Notes: generated by a model not told the origin, from the sequence alone. Counted from the first letter of the stretch, positions 1-10,703 are shown. The stretch is DNA of 64,000 nucleotides from Castellaniella defragrans (GCF_014203015.1 NZ_JACHIB010000018.1:1-64000), one strand, 5' to 3'. A program made the numbers and translations.

Positions 1-385
1 TTGATCCGGTGGGCTGCCTGCCCTATCGAAATCCGTGGCCTCGGATCGCCGGAAATTCGGCCTGAAACAGGACAAATGAATTTTTCAGGGACGACCAATT
101 CCATGGACAAACCCGGAGCATCTCGGGGTTTTCCCTGCGCCTCAAGCGCTTAGCGGCGGCGGTCGCAAATCGTCCAGGTGCGCCACAGCCTCCGGCTCTG
201 CGGGGGGCCACCTTCCCGCCGCGTGATGATGAGTATTGACGCGCGGGAATGTCCGGCGGTCCGGCGGACCGATATAGTGGCTGCGCGCATCGCCCCCGGC
301 GTCCGGCTCGCCGGCCCCCGTCCGGGCAAGCCCATAAATCGATAAAGACAGCGCCGGCCCGCGGGCCGCGTGCCGGAGACACGAC
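1..385. other. left-edge non-coding stretch
   Basis: I see no convincing gene here; the open frames are GC-rich shadows without recognisable protein features. A CATGGACAA motif at 102-110 is shared with the intergenic region after the first gene (1618-1626 and 1747-1755), so the two flanks of that gene carry related DnaA-box-like motifs. The promoter of the chemotaxis gene at 386 presumably lies in the last 100 bases, but I cannot place it. Confidence 0.5.
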
Positions 386-1546
<1,161 letters not shown>

Positions 1547-1591
1547 GAGCGGTTCCGGATGCCGCGGGCGCCCGGGCCGGAAATGACTGTT

Positions 1592-1755
1592 TTATCCACG
1601 CGGATTGTGGACAATCCCATGGACAAGTCCTGGGAGAGTCGTTTTCCTCTTTTCAGATCAATGGGATAGGTTCTCGGGCAGAAAAATGACCGTTCCATGA
1701 CGAAGGCCGGCCGCGCGAAATTATCCACCCCGTCTGTGGATAAGCCCATGGACAA
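1592..1755. promoter_or_regulatory. cluster of DnaA-box-like motifs in two inverted pairs
   Basis: TTATCCACG (1592-1600) and TGTGGACAA (1606-1614) form one inverted pair; TTATCCACC (1721-1729) and TGTGGATAA (1735-1743) form a second. The last is the exact reverse complement of the DnaA box TTATCCACA; the others are one base off. CATGGACAA follows each pair (1618-1626, 1747-1755). This could be a DnaA-titrating or regulatory site, or simply hairpins between two convergent genes. No dnaA, dnaN or other origin gene is in the window, so I do not call an origin. Confidence 0.45.
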
Positions 1756-1794
1756 GCCCAGGGCTTTCCCCGATTCCAGCGGCGTGACAAAGGC

Positions 1795-2862
1795 TTACGA
1801 TGGGTGGTTGATTTCCGTCCTCGGTTCCTCGTGGCCGCCAAAGCCCTTGCGCATCGCCGACAGGACCTTGTTTGCGAATTCCGCATTGCCGCGCGACTGG
1901 AAGCGCTCGAACAGCGCGGCGCTGAGCACCGGCACCGGCACGCCTTCGTCGATGGCCGCGTGCAGCGTCCAGCGCCCCTCGCCGGAATCGGACACCCGGC
2001 CCGCGTAGCCGTCCAGCCCCGGATCGGCCTGGAAGGCCCGCGCCGTCAAATCCAGCAGCCACGAACCGATCACGCTGCCGCGGCGCCAGAGCTCCGCGAT
2101 CTCCGGCAGGTCCATGTCGTACTGATAGAGCTGCGGATCGCGCATCGGCGCCGTCTCCGCGTCGGCGGCATGGCTGCCCTTGCCCACGTTCGCGTGGCGC
2201 AGCAGATTGAAGCCCTCGGCGTAGGCCTGCATGATCCCGTACTCGATGCCGTTGTGCACCATCTTCACGAAATGCCCCGCTCCGGCCGGGCCGCAATGCA
2301 GATAGCCATGCTCCGCCGTGCCCGTGCCCGTACTCGTACTCGTGTCCGTACCCGCGCCGTTGCTGTTGCCGCGGCCCGGCGTGGGCGGGGCGGCGTCCCG
2401 GCCCGGCGCCAGCGCCGCGAACACCGGATCCAGCCGCCCGACCGCGGCGGCGTCGCCGCCGATCATCAGGCAATAGCCCCGGGCCTGGCCATGCACGCCG
2501 CCGCTGGTGCCGACGTCCAGATAATGAACACCCCGGTCCGCCAGCGCCTTCGCCCGCCGGATGTCGTCGTGATAGCAGGAATTGCCGCCATCGATCACGA
2601 CGTCGTCCGCATCGAGCAGCGGCGCCAGCTGGTCCAGCACCCCGTCCACCAGGCTCGCCGGCACCATCAGCCACACCGCCCGGGGTCGCGGCAGCCGTTC
2701 GACCAGTTCGGCCAGCGAGGCCGCCCCGACGGCGCCGTCCGCCACCAGCCGGGCGACGGCGTCTTCCTGGGGGTCGTAGACAGCGCAACTCAGCCCCTTG
2801 TCCATGAGCCGCCGCGCCATCCCGGCGCCCATGCGTCCCAAACCTACCATGCCGATGTGCAT
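1795..2862 (-). CDS. gnd: 6-phosphogluconate dehydrogenase, decarboxylating (short type)
   Basis: Oxidative decarboxylation of 6-phosphogluconate to ribulose 5-phosphate in the cytoplasm (pentose phosphate or gluconate metabolism). The N-terminus is a Rossmann fold (MVGLGRMGAGMARRL), followed by VIDGGNS, a DVGTSGG motif and the catalytic helix with KMVHNGIEYG. At 355 aa it is of the short family (about 300-340 aa) and carries an insertion of roughly 30 residues rich in Gly, Thr and Ser (TDTSTSTGTGT) before GYLHCGP, encoded by six CGTRYY-type hexamers at 2317-2352. The start is the ATG giving MHIGMVGLG; GGAG lies about 9 nt upstream on the coding strand. Just upstream in the same orientation is the distal end of the CRISPR array, with a repeat remnant (2879-2906) only 16 nt from the ATG, so read-through from the pre-crRNA could feed this gene. 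Confidence 0.9.
   Translation of the reverse strand: MHIGMVGLGRMGAGMARRLMDKGLSCAVYDPQEDAVARLVADGAVGAASLAELVERLPRPRAVWLMVPASLVDGVLDQLAPLLDADDVVIDGGNSCYHDDIRRAKALADRGVHYLDVGTSGGVHGQARGYCLMIGGDAAAVGRLDPVFAALAPGRDAAPPTPGRGNSNGAGTDTSTSTGTGTAEHGYLHCGPAGAGHFVKMVHNGIEYGIMQAYAEGFNLLRHANVGKGSHAADAETAPMRDPQLYQYDMDLPEIAELWRRGSVIGSWLLDLTARAFQADPGLDGYAGRVSDSGEGRWTLHAAIDEGVPVPVLSAALFERFQSRGNAEFANKVLSAMRKGFGGHEEPRTEINHPS
2317..2352. repeat. hexanucleotide tandem repeat inside gnd
   Basis: Six consecutive 6-bp units on the plus strand: CGTGCC, CGTGCC, CGTACT, CGTACT, CGTGTC, CGTACC. Because the unit is 6 bp, copy-number change would keep the gnd frame and only lengthen or shorten a Gly/Ser-Thr linker. Confidence 0.85.
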
Positions 2863-2878
2863 TGGGTGGATCTCCGTG

Positions 2879-5800
2879 TTTCTCAGCTGCCTGCGCGGCA
2901 GCGTGCTTCTGCGAGATATTACCGTCATCGTCCAGGTTTTTCTTGGGAGGCCTGGGACCACGATGGGCGGGCGTCCAGCCAAGGAGGAGGGTGTTCCCGC
3001 TGTTCTGTGATTGCTTATGCGGGCGACGAGCTGATGGCAGCAGGGGTTCCGCTTCGGGCCAGGCTCTTCGGCTGCCTGCGCGGCAGTGAACCACGCCCAA
3101 GGGGTTTCAGCAGATGGGCGTCTGTTTCTCAACTGCCTGCGCGGCAGCGAACGATCTGTTCGAGCACGCCTGCGGCCGCCACCATTTCTCAGCTGCCTGC
3201 GCGGCAGCGAACCTCTGCCACGCGCGTCCGGTGAGCGCAGCCCATTTCTCAGCTGCCTGCGCGGCAGCGAACACCGAACGAGATCGTCTTGGGCACTCCG
3301 TCAATTTCTCAGCTGCCTGCGCGGCAGCGAACTTGCTGGCGGTTCACTGGTCCTCTCCGGGGTATTTCTCAGCTGCCTGCGCGGCAGCGAACTTCCCTTG
3401 CTGGCCATCGTGCTCACACTCGTCTTTCTCAGCTGCCTGCGCGGCAGCGAACAAGGCGAAAGCGCAGGCGCTGGCCCAGGCTTTTTTCTCAGCTGCCTGC
3501 GCGGCAGCGAACATGCATCGGGCCGGGAGCGGCACGTCGGCGAGTTTCTCAGCTGCCTGCGCGGCAGCGAACTGCACATACCTGCGCCACGCCCAAGACT
3601 TAGCTTTCTCAGCTGCCTGCGCGGCAGCGAACATAGCGCAGCGCATTGTTAACGGCGGCCAATTTTTCTCAGCTGCCTGCGCGGCAGCGAACTCTGTTCA
3701 TGCTTATTTTGTTTTCATTGTCGATTTCTCAGCTGCCTGCGCGGCAGCGAACACCTTTTGCCTGCCTGGGCGCTGGCCGGGCTTTTTCTCAGCTGCCTGC
3801 GCGGCAGCGAACGGACCAGGGCAGCGGGCAGGCCTGGCGGATCATTTCTCAGCTGCCTGCGCGGCAGCGAACGATGGAGTGGGCGCGAATCTTAAACGGC
3901 GGCATTTCTCAGCTGCCTGCGCGGCAGCGAACGATGTCGGCCAGGTCATCATCAATTCTGCGAATTTCTCAGCTGCCTGCGCGGCAGCGAACCGGCAGGC
4001 GGCCGATGATGTCAGACATTGGCGTTTCTCAGCTGCCTGCGCGGCAGCGAACGTTGGTGCCCAGCATCGCCAGCATCGAATTGATTTCTCAGCTGCCTGC
4101 GCGGCAGCGAACGCCTTGGCCGCATTGTGCGACCTGGCCCACCATTTCTCAGCTGCCTGCGCGGCAGCGAACTTCCCAGTCCCTTCGTGAAAGGCGTAGC
4201 CGACATTTCTCAGCTGCCTGCGCGGCAGCGAACACAAACGCGCCTGAACGCCGGGCGGGCGAAGTTTTCTCAGCTGCCTGCGCGGCAGCGAACTCGATCC
4301 TGGGCTACGGCAGCGCGATCTTCGCTTTCTCAGCTGCCTGCGCGGCAGCGAACCCGTCAGCGCGTTATTCCAGCGTCGCGCATCTTTTCTCAGCTGCCTG
4401 CGCGGCAGCGAACGTATCGCGTGATCGATGAAGGTGGCCTCGCGTTTTCTCAGCTGCCTGCGCGGCAGCGAACCTGGACCCTGGGCGAAAAACGGAGATC
4501 GTCGCTTTCTCAGCTGCCTGCGCGGCAGCGAACGACGATGCACTGCTGGACGCCGACGCGTCGAATTTCTCAGCTGCCTGCGCGGCAGCGAACCTGCCAT
4601 CCAGCAGCGTGACAGCAACGGGGAGTTTCTCAGCTGCCTGCGCGGCAGCGAACCTGCCATCCAGCAGCGTGACAGCAACGGGGAGTTTCTCAGCTGCCTG
4701 CGCGGCAGCGAACACCGGCCCGGCCGGTTTCGAGGGCGTGACAGGTTTCTCAGCTGCCTGCGCGGCAGCGAACCTGGGCACCAGCTACCAGCTTGCCGAC
4801 GTCGATTTCTCAGCTGTCTGCGCGGCAGCGAACGCATCAGCGCAACCTGGAGGCCATCGACAAACTTTCTCAGCTGCCTGCGCGGCAGCGAACCGCATTG
4901 GCACGAGGATCATCTGGCGGGGCTTTTTCTCAGCTGCCTGCGCGGCAGCGAACTCCCTGCGTCTGCGTAACGCCGAACTCACGAATTTCTCAGCTGCCTG
5001 CGCGGCAGCGAACGGCGGCGTGATCGCGCTGACCTGGTTCGACGATTTCTCAGCTGCCTGCGCGGCAGCGAACCCAACGGTCGCTGGCTTCCAGCGTGTC
5101 CAGCGTTTCTCAGCTGCCTGCGCGGCAGCGAACCTCCCGCAGCGCATCACGCTCTGCCGCGTACTTTTCTCAGCTGCCTGCGCGGCAGCGAACGTGGCTG
5201 CGGCACGCGCATTGGCCGACACACATTTCTCAGCTGCCTGCGCGGCAGCGAACAAAAACGCGAAGCTGGGGCTCCTGCCCCGCATTTTCTCAGCTGCCTG
5301 CGCGGCAGCGAACACGCGGGGCTTTTGTTGGGAGCGACTATGCCATTTCTCAGCTGCCTGCGCGGCAGCGAACTGGTATTGGCGCAACTACCTGCTGTCC
5401 GATGATTTCTCAGCTGCCTGCGCGGCAGCGAACTCGAAGCCCGCATAAATATTGGGGTGACCGATTTTCTCAGCTGCCTGCGCGGCAGCGAACGGCTGTC
5501 CGGATCGATTCGTCCACAAATAGACTTTCTCAGCTGCCTGCGCGGCAGCGAACTATCCAGGTCGGCATTCCGGCGGACTGGGGTTTTTCTCAGCTGCCTG
5601 CGCGGCAGCGAACGTACTGGATCGCGGCGTCCTCGGCGGCGTCCAGTTTCTCAGCTGCCTGCGCGGCAGCGAACCGCCTCGGCCACGGCAGCGCCCCGCG
5701 CAGTCATTTCTCAGCTGCCTGCGCGGCAGCGAACGAAGCCAACGTTGACCCGTTCGATGGCTTCATTTTCTCAGCTGCCTGCGCGGCAGCGAACCCTTGG

Positions 5801-6455
5801 CTGTGCTCAAGCGCCGCGAGGGGCAATTTCTCAGCTGCCTGCGCGGCAGCGAACAGATGAAACGCGGCGCTGATCCACATCGCATATTTCTCAGCTGCCT
5901 GCGCGGCAGCGAACCCGCGTTCCTGGCGCAGGTGGGGCATGAGTCGTTTCTCAGCTGCCTGCGCGGCAGCGAACGGATCGCATCTTGACGTCCCCCCCGC
6001 CCTAAATTTCTCAGCTGCCTGCGCGGCAGCGAACGCCGCCTTACCCGACTGCCGAATAGCGAAAAATTTCTCAGCTGCCTGCGCGGCAGCGAACTGTCCG
6101 GGCTCGTCCATGGCTACATCCAAATATTTCTCAGCTGCCTGCGCGGCAGCGAACGGCCCAGCATGGGCTCATGCACTGATGTGTCGGTTTCTCAGCTGCC
6201 TGCGCGGCAGCGAACGGTTATGGGGTGGCGGGCGGGGTGCAGGACTGTTTCTCAGCTGCCTGCGCGGCAGCGAACCTACCGCGCGATGCGTATTCGTCGT
6301 CGGGACTTTTCTCAGCTGCCTGCGCGGCAGCGAACACGAAGCGTCGGATTTTTCGTAAGTGCGTCTCTTTCTCAGCTGCCTGCGCGGCAGCGAACCGGGA
6401 TTTTCCTGGGCCGTGGGAGGAATGATGTTTCTCAGCTGCCTGCGCGGCAGCGAAC
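2879..6455 (-). CRISPR. type I-F CRISPR array, 56 intact repeats plus decayed distal repeats
   Basis: Fifty-six 28-bp repeats run from 3125 to 6455 with 55 spacers, nearly all 32 nt. Spacers at 4173-4205, 5614-5646 and 6155-6187 are 33 nt. In crRNA sense (minus strand) the repeat begins GTTCG, has a CTGCC/GGCAG stem around GCGCA, and ends in the handle CTGAGAAA, as in I-F repeats processed by Cas6f. Only two core repeats differ by a base (3125 and 4806). Two more repeats at the gnd end are degenerate: 3064-3091 (five mismatches) and 2879-2906 (terminal bases changed, stem intact); 2907-3063 probably holds further decayed units. Decay at this end and the leader at 6456-6585 agree on orientation. 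The spacers at 4594-4625 and 4654-4685 are identical. The array contains long but spurious open frames with a 20-residue period. Confidence 0.98.
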
Positions 6456-6585
6456 TAGAAACAAAAACTCCTAACCTATTGATTTGTTAAAGATCTCCAG
6501 CAGGAAAGCACGAAACACCCAATTTCTTGAGTGTTTCGTAACCTACTGATTGATAAGGGGATCGCAAGAACTCCTCAGAAAAGGG
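6456..6585 (-). promoter_or_regulatory. CRISPR leader with IHF-type sites
   Basis: AT-richer stretch between the last repeat and cas6f, where an I-F leader belongs. TAACCTATTGATT (6472-6484) is, on the minus strand, an exact match to the IHF consensus WATCAANNNNTTR, 16 nt from the first repeat. A near copy, TAACCTACTGATT, lies at 6539-6551. Between them is a 9-bp inverted repeat, ACGAAACAC (6510-6518) and GTGTTTCGT (6531-6539). IHF bending of leaders for spacer acquisition is established for type I-E and I-F systems; its use here is inferred. Confidence 0.7.
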
Positions 6586-7161
6586 TCAGAACCAGGGCAG
6601 TGTGGCCGTGCTGCTCAAGCCATAGGTATTGAACACACCGGCCACGGGCTGCGGTTCCGCGTCCCCCAAGGCCAGGAACAGGCAAAACCGCTGCGCCGTG
6701 CTGGCGCTGCGCAACTGCACATAGGGCAGGTCCGGCTGCCGTTCCACGCTGTCGGGGATGGCCTGCACCGCCTGCTCGTAGGTTTCCCCCTTTCTGCGCA
6801 TTCGTCGATGACGGAGACGCTCCGCACTGGTCTTGAACTGGCGGCGCAGCAGACGGCGATGCTGGACATCCTGTGGCACGGCAGACAAAGCCCCCAACTC
6901 TACATGGTCACGCATCCCTCGCAGCCAGTCGGTGGACAGCAAGGTACTCAAGGCACTGTCGCTGCCATGCACCCGCATGATCCGCCCCAGGGTGCGCGGC
7001 TGCATGCTGTACTGAGGGAAACTGACTCCGATTGCATCTGCACCCAAGCCCACCAAGGCGCGGTGAAACTTGGCATACAAGGCCCCCAGCAGGTGGGCCT
7101 GGCTGAATTCGGGATCAGGCAGCAACCTGACGTCGATGTAGTGGGTGATCATGGGCATCAC
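6586..7161 (-). CDS. cas6f: Cas6f (Csy4) crRNA endoribonuclease
   Basis: Processes the pre-crRNA within each repeat and stays on the crRNA 3' hairpin as part of the I-F Csy complex. The 191-aa length and the sequence fit Csy4: an N-terminal [13 protein letters not shown] strand, His33 in AKFHRAL matching the catalytic His29 of Pseudomonas Csy4, an Arg-rich helix ([12 protein letters not shown]) for binding the repeat stem-loop, RSASTAQRF with the conserved serines, a late Tyr-Gly, and a C-terminal PWF. The first codon is GTG at 7161, whose GTGA overlaps the cas7f stop; ATG codons at 7158 or 7152 are alternatives. It is the last gene of the cas8f-5f-7f-6f operon and lies next to the leader. 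Confidence 0.97.
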   Translation of the reverse strand: MMPMITHYIDVRLLPDPEFSQAHLLGALYAKFHRALVGLGADAIGVSFPQYSMQPRTLGRIMRVHGSDSALSTLLSTDWLRGMRDHVELGALSAVPQDVQHRRLLRRQFKTSAERLRHRRMRRKGETYEQAVQAIPDSVERQPDLPYVQLRSASTAQRFCLFLALGDAEPQPVAGVFNTYGLSSTATLPWF

Positions 7162-8186
7162 TTCCCGGCATCGCCGAACACGCCGCCCCGCACCAGCACC
7201 GCCATGACGAAATGCTGCTGCTCGATATCGGGGACCTTGTCCTTGAGCACCCAGTCATCGAACAGATTGTAGAAGTCGAGGCTCGGCTTGACCTTGGGCT
7301 GGCGATAAGCCTTGCCTTGCGTCGTGACGGAGCCATACGGCTCCACCGCGATGGGTCCCAGACCGTCCGCCCCGCTGTACCAATCATCGATGGTCCGGAT
7401 GGCATTGCCCAGTTTCTGGGAATGGATGGCGGCTACGCCACCCACATCGTAGAGCGTCTTGCTCTTGTCACCCCGGCCCCGCTCCAGCACCAGTTCCTGG
7501 GAGGGGAAGACTTCCTGCCCCGCCCCGATCCGGGCGAAAGCCGTAACCTGCAGCAGGACATGACGCTTGCCCGCCAGACCGTCCGCGATCAAGGCCGCCA
7601 CGGCATCCCGGTCCGCCTGCGCGCCACCCGCCTCGAAATTCCTCAGTCCCAAGGACAAGGCATCGAAAGTCCAGCTTTGCGTGACCCTCCCCCGCTCCAG
7701 CAGGGAGACGATCACGCTCACTTCTTCGGCACCGACCCGGTTGCGCCACAGGAAACGGCCATTGGCGAGGTTATGGGCATACCGGCGCGCCAGTTCGGTG
7801 AAGCCATTGGCCTCGATATAGCTACCTACCACCTGCGACAGTTTGGCCTCGTAATCCGCGTCATTGCAGGCCGAGGGCTTTCCGGTTCCCGGCAGCACGC
7901 GCAGCGTGAAGCTCACTTTCAGCGTATCGGCATCGGCCGGCAGAGCGGCCACGTCCACCGTCTGCGGATTCGGACTTTCAATCGCGGCATCCAGTTTGGC
8001 CTGATCCTGCTCGGCAGCCTTCAACCGATTGGAGATAGTGCCCCGCACGGACTTTTCTTTGATACCAACGGCAGGCCATTGCGCGGCAGCGTTGGCCTGA
8101 TCGTCCCACGAGCCTGCGGCGAACAAGGCATCGGACGGGTCCAGCTTGCGCTCAAAAGCAAGGACGGAAGCGGTTTTCAACGGCAT
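7158..8186 (-). CDS. cas7f: Cas7f (Csy3), Csy complex backbone
   Basis: RAMP-fold protein of which six copies line the crRNA spacer in I-F Cascade. The 342-aa product starts [22 protein letters not shown], typical of Csy3, and carries the conserved [12 protein letters not shown] and NGRFLWRNR segments and a late [13 protein letters not shown] motif. The stop overlaps the cas6f start and a 35-nt gap separates it from cas5f, indicating translational coupling in one operon. The backbone flips out every sixth guide base, which matters for the promoter match described at 10671-10703. Confidence 0.96.
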   Translation of the reverse strand: MPLKTASVLAFERKLDPSDALFAAGSWDDQANAAAQWPAVGIKEKSVRGTISNRLKAAEQDQAKLDAAIESPNPQTVDVAALPADADTLKVSFTLRVLPGTGKPSACNDADYEAKLSQVVGSYIEANGFTELARRYAHNLANGRFLWRNRVGAEEVSVIVSLLERGRVTQSWTFDALSLGLRNFEAGGAQADRDAVAALIADGLAGKRHVLLQVTAFARIGAGQEVFPSQELVLERGRGDKSKTLYDVGGVAAIHSQKLGNAIRTIDDWYSGADGLGPIAVEPYGSVTTQGKAYRQPKVKPSLDFYNLFDDWVLKDKVPDIEQQHFVMAVLVRGGVFGDAGK

Positions 8187-8221
8187 GGCAGTTCCTTTCC
8201 TGAGAAATTACTGGATTGCAT

Positions 8222-9265
8222 TCAAAGGGTTTCCGCGCTCACCGGCGGATAAGAGGGAGATTCGTCGTCCCCATCCGCTGATGGAGACTCATAGCCACTG
8301 CAGCAGCGGTAGAGGCCGTCTTCATGGTGTTCGCCCCACCACAGCAGGTCCTGGACGCGCCGCAGTCGATGCGGACCGATCCACTGGCCAATGGAATACA
8401 CGCCCTCCACGAACCGGAACGGTGTGGTCTGGTCGCGTGCATTGGCGACCTGCCCACCCGCGTATAGATCCGACAAAGCGGCATAGCCGACAGGTATGGG
8501 CACGATCCAGCCCGATCCCTCAGGCCGATCATGAGTCCAGATGACGCGATCTTTCTTGTCCCGACCACTACGGTAATTGAAACGTGACAGATCCAGCCAG
8601 GCGTCCAGCACGGTGACCTCCGGATCCTGCAGGCGCAGTTGCTCCAGACGCCGCTGCATCAGATCGTCCCGACCCACCAGGGTGAATCCCGGCAGCCACT
8701 GGCGACGCAAGCGCCGGAAAAGCGTGCGCTGATCCATTTCCTGATCCGGCCAGCCCATCAGCGCCGGCGTGACGCGGACGCCTGGCCCCGGTCTGGGCGG
8801 CAGCACCGTCCCCCCTGCAATCCGCATCGAGCCCACCAATTCCCGAATCATCCAGGCAGCTTTCCTGCGGAGGGATTCATCGCCGCAAAATAGCAGGTGG
8901 ACCTCGCCTTCCTGCATGATCGCGCGAATCTGAAACACGAGGGTCAGTTCCAGATGGATGCGGCCTTCTTCAACGATGGCGGCCGTACTGCCATCCTTGG
9001 CCACCGGATTGCGGGTCAGGTGGAAGGTCCGGACATAGCCTTCCTGGACCTGCTCTTGATGCCAATGGCAGATCACCCCGATCTTTTCCAACTGCAATGG
9101 GATGTCCGCCGCCTTCAGTTTGCGGTTCAGCGCCCACATGAAGCCCAGGAAGGCCGTCATGGAAGGGAAACCATGCGTCAGGGGACTGGAAATCGCATTG
9201 GCATTCTGGACGCGCACGTGCGGTAGGACCAACAGCCCGTCAAATTCCCGATCTGCGAGGCTCAT
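8222..9265 (-). CDS. cas5f: Cas5f (Csy2), crRNA handle-binding subunit
   Basis: The 347-aa Csy2 protein binds the crRNA 5' handle (here CUGAGAAA) together with Cas8f at the tail of the complex. The N-terminus (LLVLPHVRVQNANAISSPLT) and the following HGFPSMTAFLGF match the family's conserved opening. The start ATG overlaps the cas8f stop by 4 nt, giving a tightly coupled order of 8f-5f-7f-6f. No frameshift or missing segment is evident. Confidence 0.95.
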   Translation of the reverse strand: MSLADREFDGLLVLPHVRVQNANAISSPLTHGFPSMTAFLGFMWALNRKLKAADIPLQLEKIGVICHWHQEQVQEGYVRTFHLTRNPVAKDGSTAAIVEEGRIHLELTLVFQIRAIMQEGEVHLLFCGDESLRRKAAWMIRELVGSMRIAGGTVLPPRPGPGVRVTPALMGWPDQEMDQRTLFRRLRRQWLPGFTLVGRDDLMQRRLEQLRLQDPEVTVLDAWLDLSRFNYRSGRDKKDRVIWTHDRPEGSGWIVPIPVGYAALSDLYAGGQVANARDQTTPFRFVEGVYSIGQWIGPHRLRRVQDLLWWGEHHEDGLYRCCSGYESPSADGDDESPSYPPVSAETL

Positions 9266-10635
9266 ACGGTGCCCTCCCGCGTCGGAATGTAATGGGGCGC
9301 ATCCAGATCGGTTCTCAGATCATGCAAGGCGCGCGCCCAGCCTGCTTCGCCCTCGTCGAGCAGCAGTTCCTTTTTCCAATAGCGCTGCTCGACCTCTCCC
9401 ACGTACTTGAAATTCACCTCGAGCCGTTCATTCAGCCAGTTGCCAAAACGGTGACCGATACGGGCCGGCCAATCCATGTACAACCAGTCGCTGCGAAACT
9501 TGTCATCAGCCTCAGCACGCCAATGATCAAGCCAGAGCCGTTCCTCGTACACCAGCATACAGCGGGGGTCGGCTGTCCAGCCTTTGGGCTGGCCCCGACG
9601 GATTTCGCTGGCCATGGCCACCAGTTCGTCGATCAGATTGCCCACATAGGCATCCACTCGGTCACGGGTTTCCATATTGGATGGAGGATCCTTCTGCAAG
9701 AACCGCAGCAACGCCCTGACGTTCGCCCCCACATTCCCATACCTCATCAATACAGGGCCGAATACAGAGGTCACTCCCCAAAGTTGGCGAGGCACGTTCG
9801 GATCCCATTGAGGTGGCAGCGAACCCAGTAGGTAATTCATGCCATCACGCTTAGTATTTAAATAGGATACATTCTGTTTTTGTGCCCCGCCCAGTTTGCG
9901 CACAGCCAGCGCGGGATAGTGTCGAATGACGCTTTCGTGCTCCTTACCTTTCTGGCGCGCCTCGCGCGCCGCCTTGTTCGCATCACCAAGGTCTTCCTGC
10001 AAGGCTGTGTGGACGGACTGCGCCAATGACGTGGCATACAGGGGAGACAACAGATGGTACTGCGCATCATCGCCAGCATCCTCTCCCGTCAGCCAATACA
10101 CCTGCTTGGCCAGTGCATGACTCGCCACCGTCTCTTCGCGCGCCTGTGTCAGGCCGATGAATGCCGACTGCCACTCGCACGCCTTGGCTTCGTCATCGCT
10201 CAGTGCCCGCACAGCAGCCGGGTCATCCTCTGACAACCAATCCAGCAGCGTACGGCCATCGACCTCCAGTTTCAGGAATTTATAGACATCCAGCGCCGCC
10301 GCATTGCCAACCACGTCGCTGGCAAACCCGGCTCCCAGCAAATGACTGCCCACCACCGCGTGAGGCTTCATCCCGGATGGCTCCACGAACAGGTTGGTGC
10401 CTCGCGCGTCGGGATGCACCGCCTTCAGGGCATGCGTTACCGCCTGGATCTGGCGGACACGCCGGGCGGCATCTTCCAGCCAGGTGACGGGCTGGTATTG
10501 GGCGATCAGGTCCTCCCGCTTGGGATCGTCCGTTGGCAACTTCGACAGTTTGGCTTCCAGGCGGTCTTGCAGAAAAGCCGCGATCACTTCACGGATGTGA
10601 TGAATTTGTCTTGCGAGGTCTTGTGCTTTCGACAT
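9262..10635 (-). CDS. cas8f: Cas8f (Csy1), large subunit with PAM recognition
   Basis: Large subunit of the I-F Csy complex; family members read the CC PAM and recruit Cas2-3. I chose the ATG at 10635 (MSKAQDLARQIH, 457 aa) because GGGGGA lies 3-8 nt upstream on the coding strand. An upstream in-frame start at 10674 would run through the promoter region. Conserved features include HPDARGTNLFVEPS near residue 85 and a C-terminal KELLLDEGEAGWARALHDLR stretch. It is the first gene of the Csy operon. Its promoter (10665-10693) is the apparent target of the degenerate guide at 10697-10783. Confidence 0.94.
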   Translation of the reverse strand: MSKAQDLARQIHHIREVIAAFLQDRLEAKLSKLPTDDPKREDLIAQYQPVTWLEDAARRVRQIQAVTHALKAVHPDARGTNLFVEPSGMKPHAVVGSHLLGAGFASDVVGNAAALDVYKFLKLEVDGRTLLDWLSEDDPAAVRALSDDEAKACEWQSAFIGLTQAREETVASHALAKQVYWLTGEDAGDDAQYHLLSPLYATSLAQSVHTALQEDLGDANKAAREARQKGKEHESVIRHYPALAVRKLGGAQKQNVSYLNTKRDGMNYLLGSLPPQWDPNVPRQLWGVTSVFGPVLMRYGNVGANVRALLRFLQKDPPSNMETRDRVDAYVGNLIDELVAMASEIRRGQPKGWTADPRCMLVYEERLWLDHWRAEADDKFRSDWLYMDWPARIGHRFGNWLNERLEVNFKYVGEVEQRYWKKELLLDEGEAGWARALHDLRTDLDAPHYIPTREGTV

Positions 10636-10664
10636 GAATCCCCCAACATAGAACTGTTTTAGGT

Positions 10665-10693
10665 ACAATACCACTGTTTGTGAAACTTTTGAA
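10665..10693 (-). promoter_or_regulatory. predicted promoter of the cas8f-cas5f-cas7f-cas6f operon
   Basis: On the minus strand, TTCAAA (10693-10688) and TATTGT (10670-10665) are separated by 17 nt and lie about 30 nt upstream of the cas8f ATG. Both hexamers match four of six consensus positions. The CC PAM and guide-matching sequence (10671 onwards) fall between the two boxes. Confidence 0.55.
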
Positions 10694-10703
10694 TAGGTAA
10701 TCT
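10671..10703 (+). promoter_or_regulatory. partial protospacer with CC PAM in the csy promoter
   Basis: CC at 10671-10672 is followed by ACTGTTTGTGAAACTTT (10673-10689). The degenerate guide begins ACTGTTCGTGAGACTTT (10725-10741), so 15 of 17 bases agree and complementarity stops after about position 17. Mismatches fall at guide positions 7, 12 and 18; 12 and 18 are flipped-out positions in I-F complexes. A match limited to the seed-proximal half is expected to allow binding without Cas2-3 cleavage. Confidence 0.75.

Noticed and set aside
1592-1755. Chromosomal replication origin
   Set aside because: DnaA-like boxes are present, but no AT-rich unwinding region or origin genes accompany them.
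2907-3063. Two further decayed repeats expected by spacing between 2906 and 3064
   Set aside because: Only weak resemblance (for example near 2937 and 3003); not reported as separate repeats.
3086-6474. Many open frames of 60-360 residues with periodic FSAACAAAN, FLSCLRGSE, SQLPARQRT or FAAAQAAEK
   Set aside because: They are artefacts of the 60-bp repeat-spacer period of the CRISPR array (a multiple of three) and encode no real protein.
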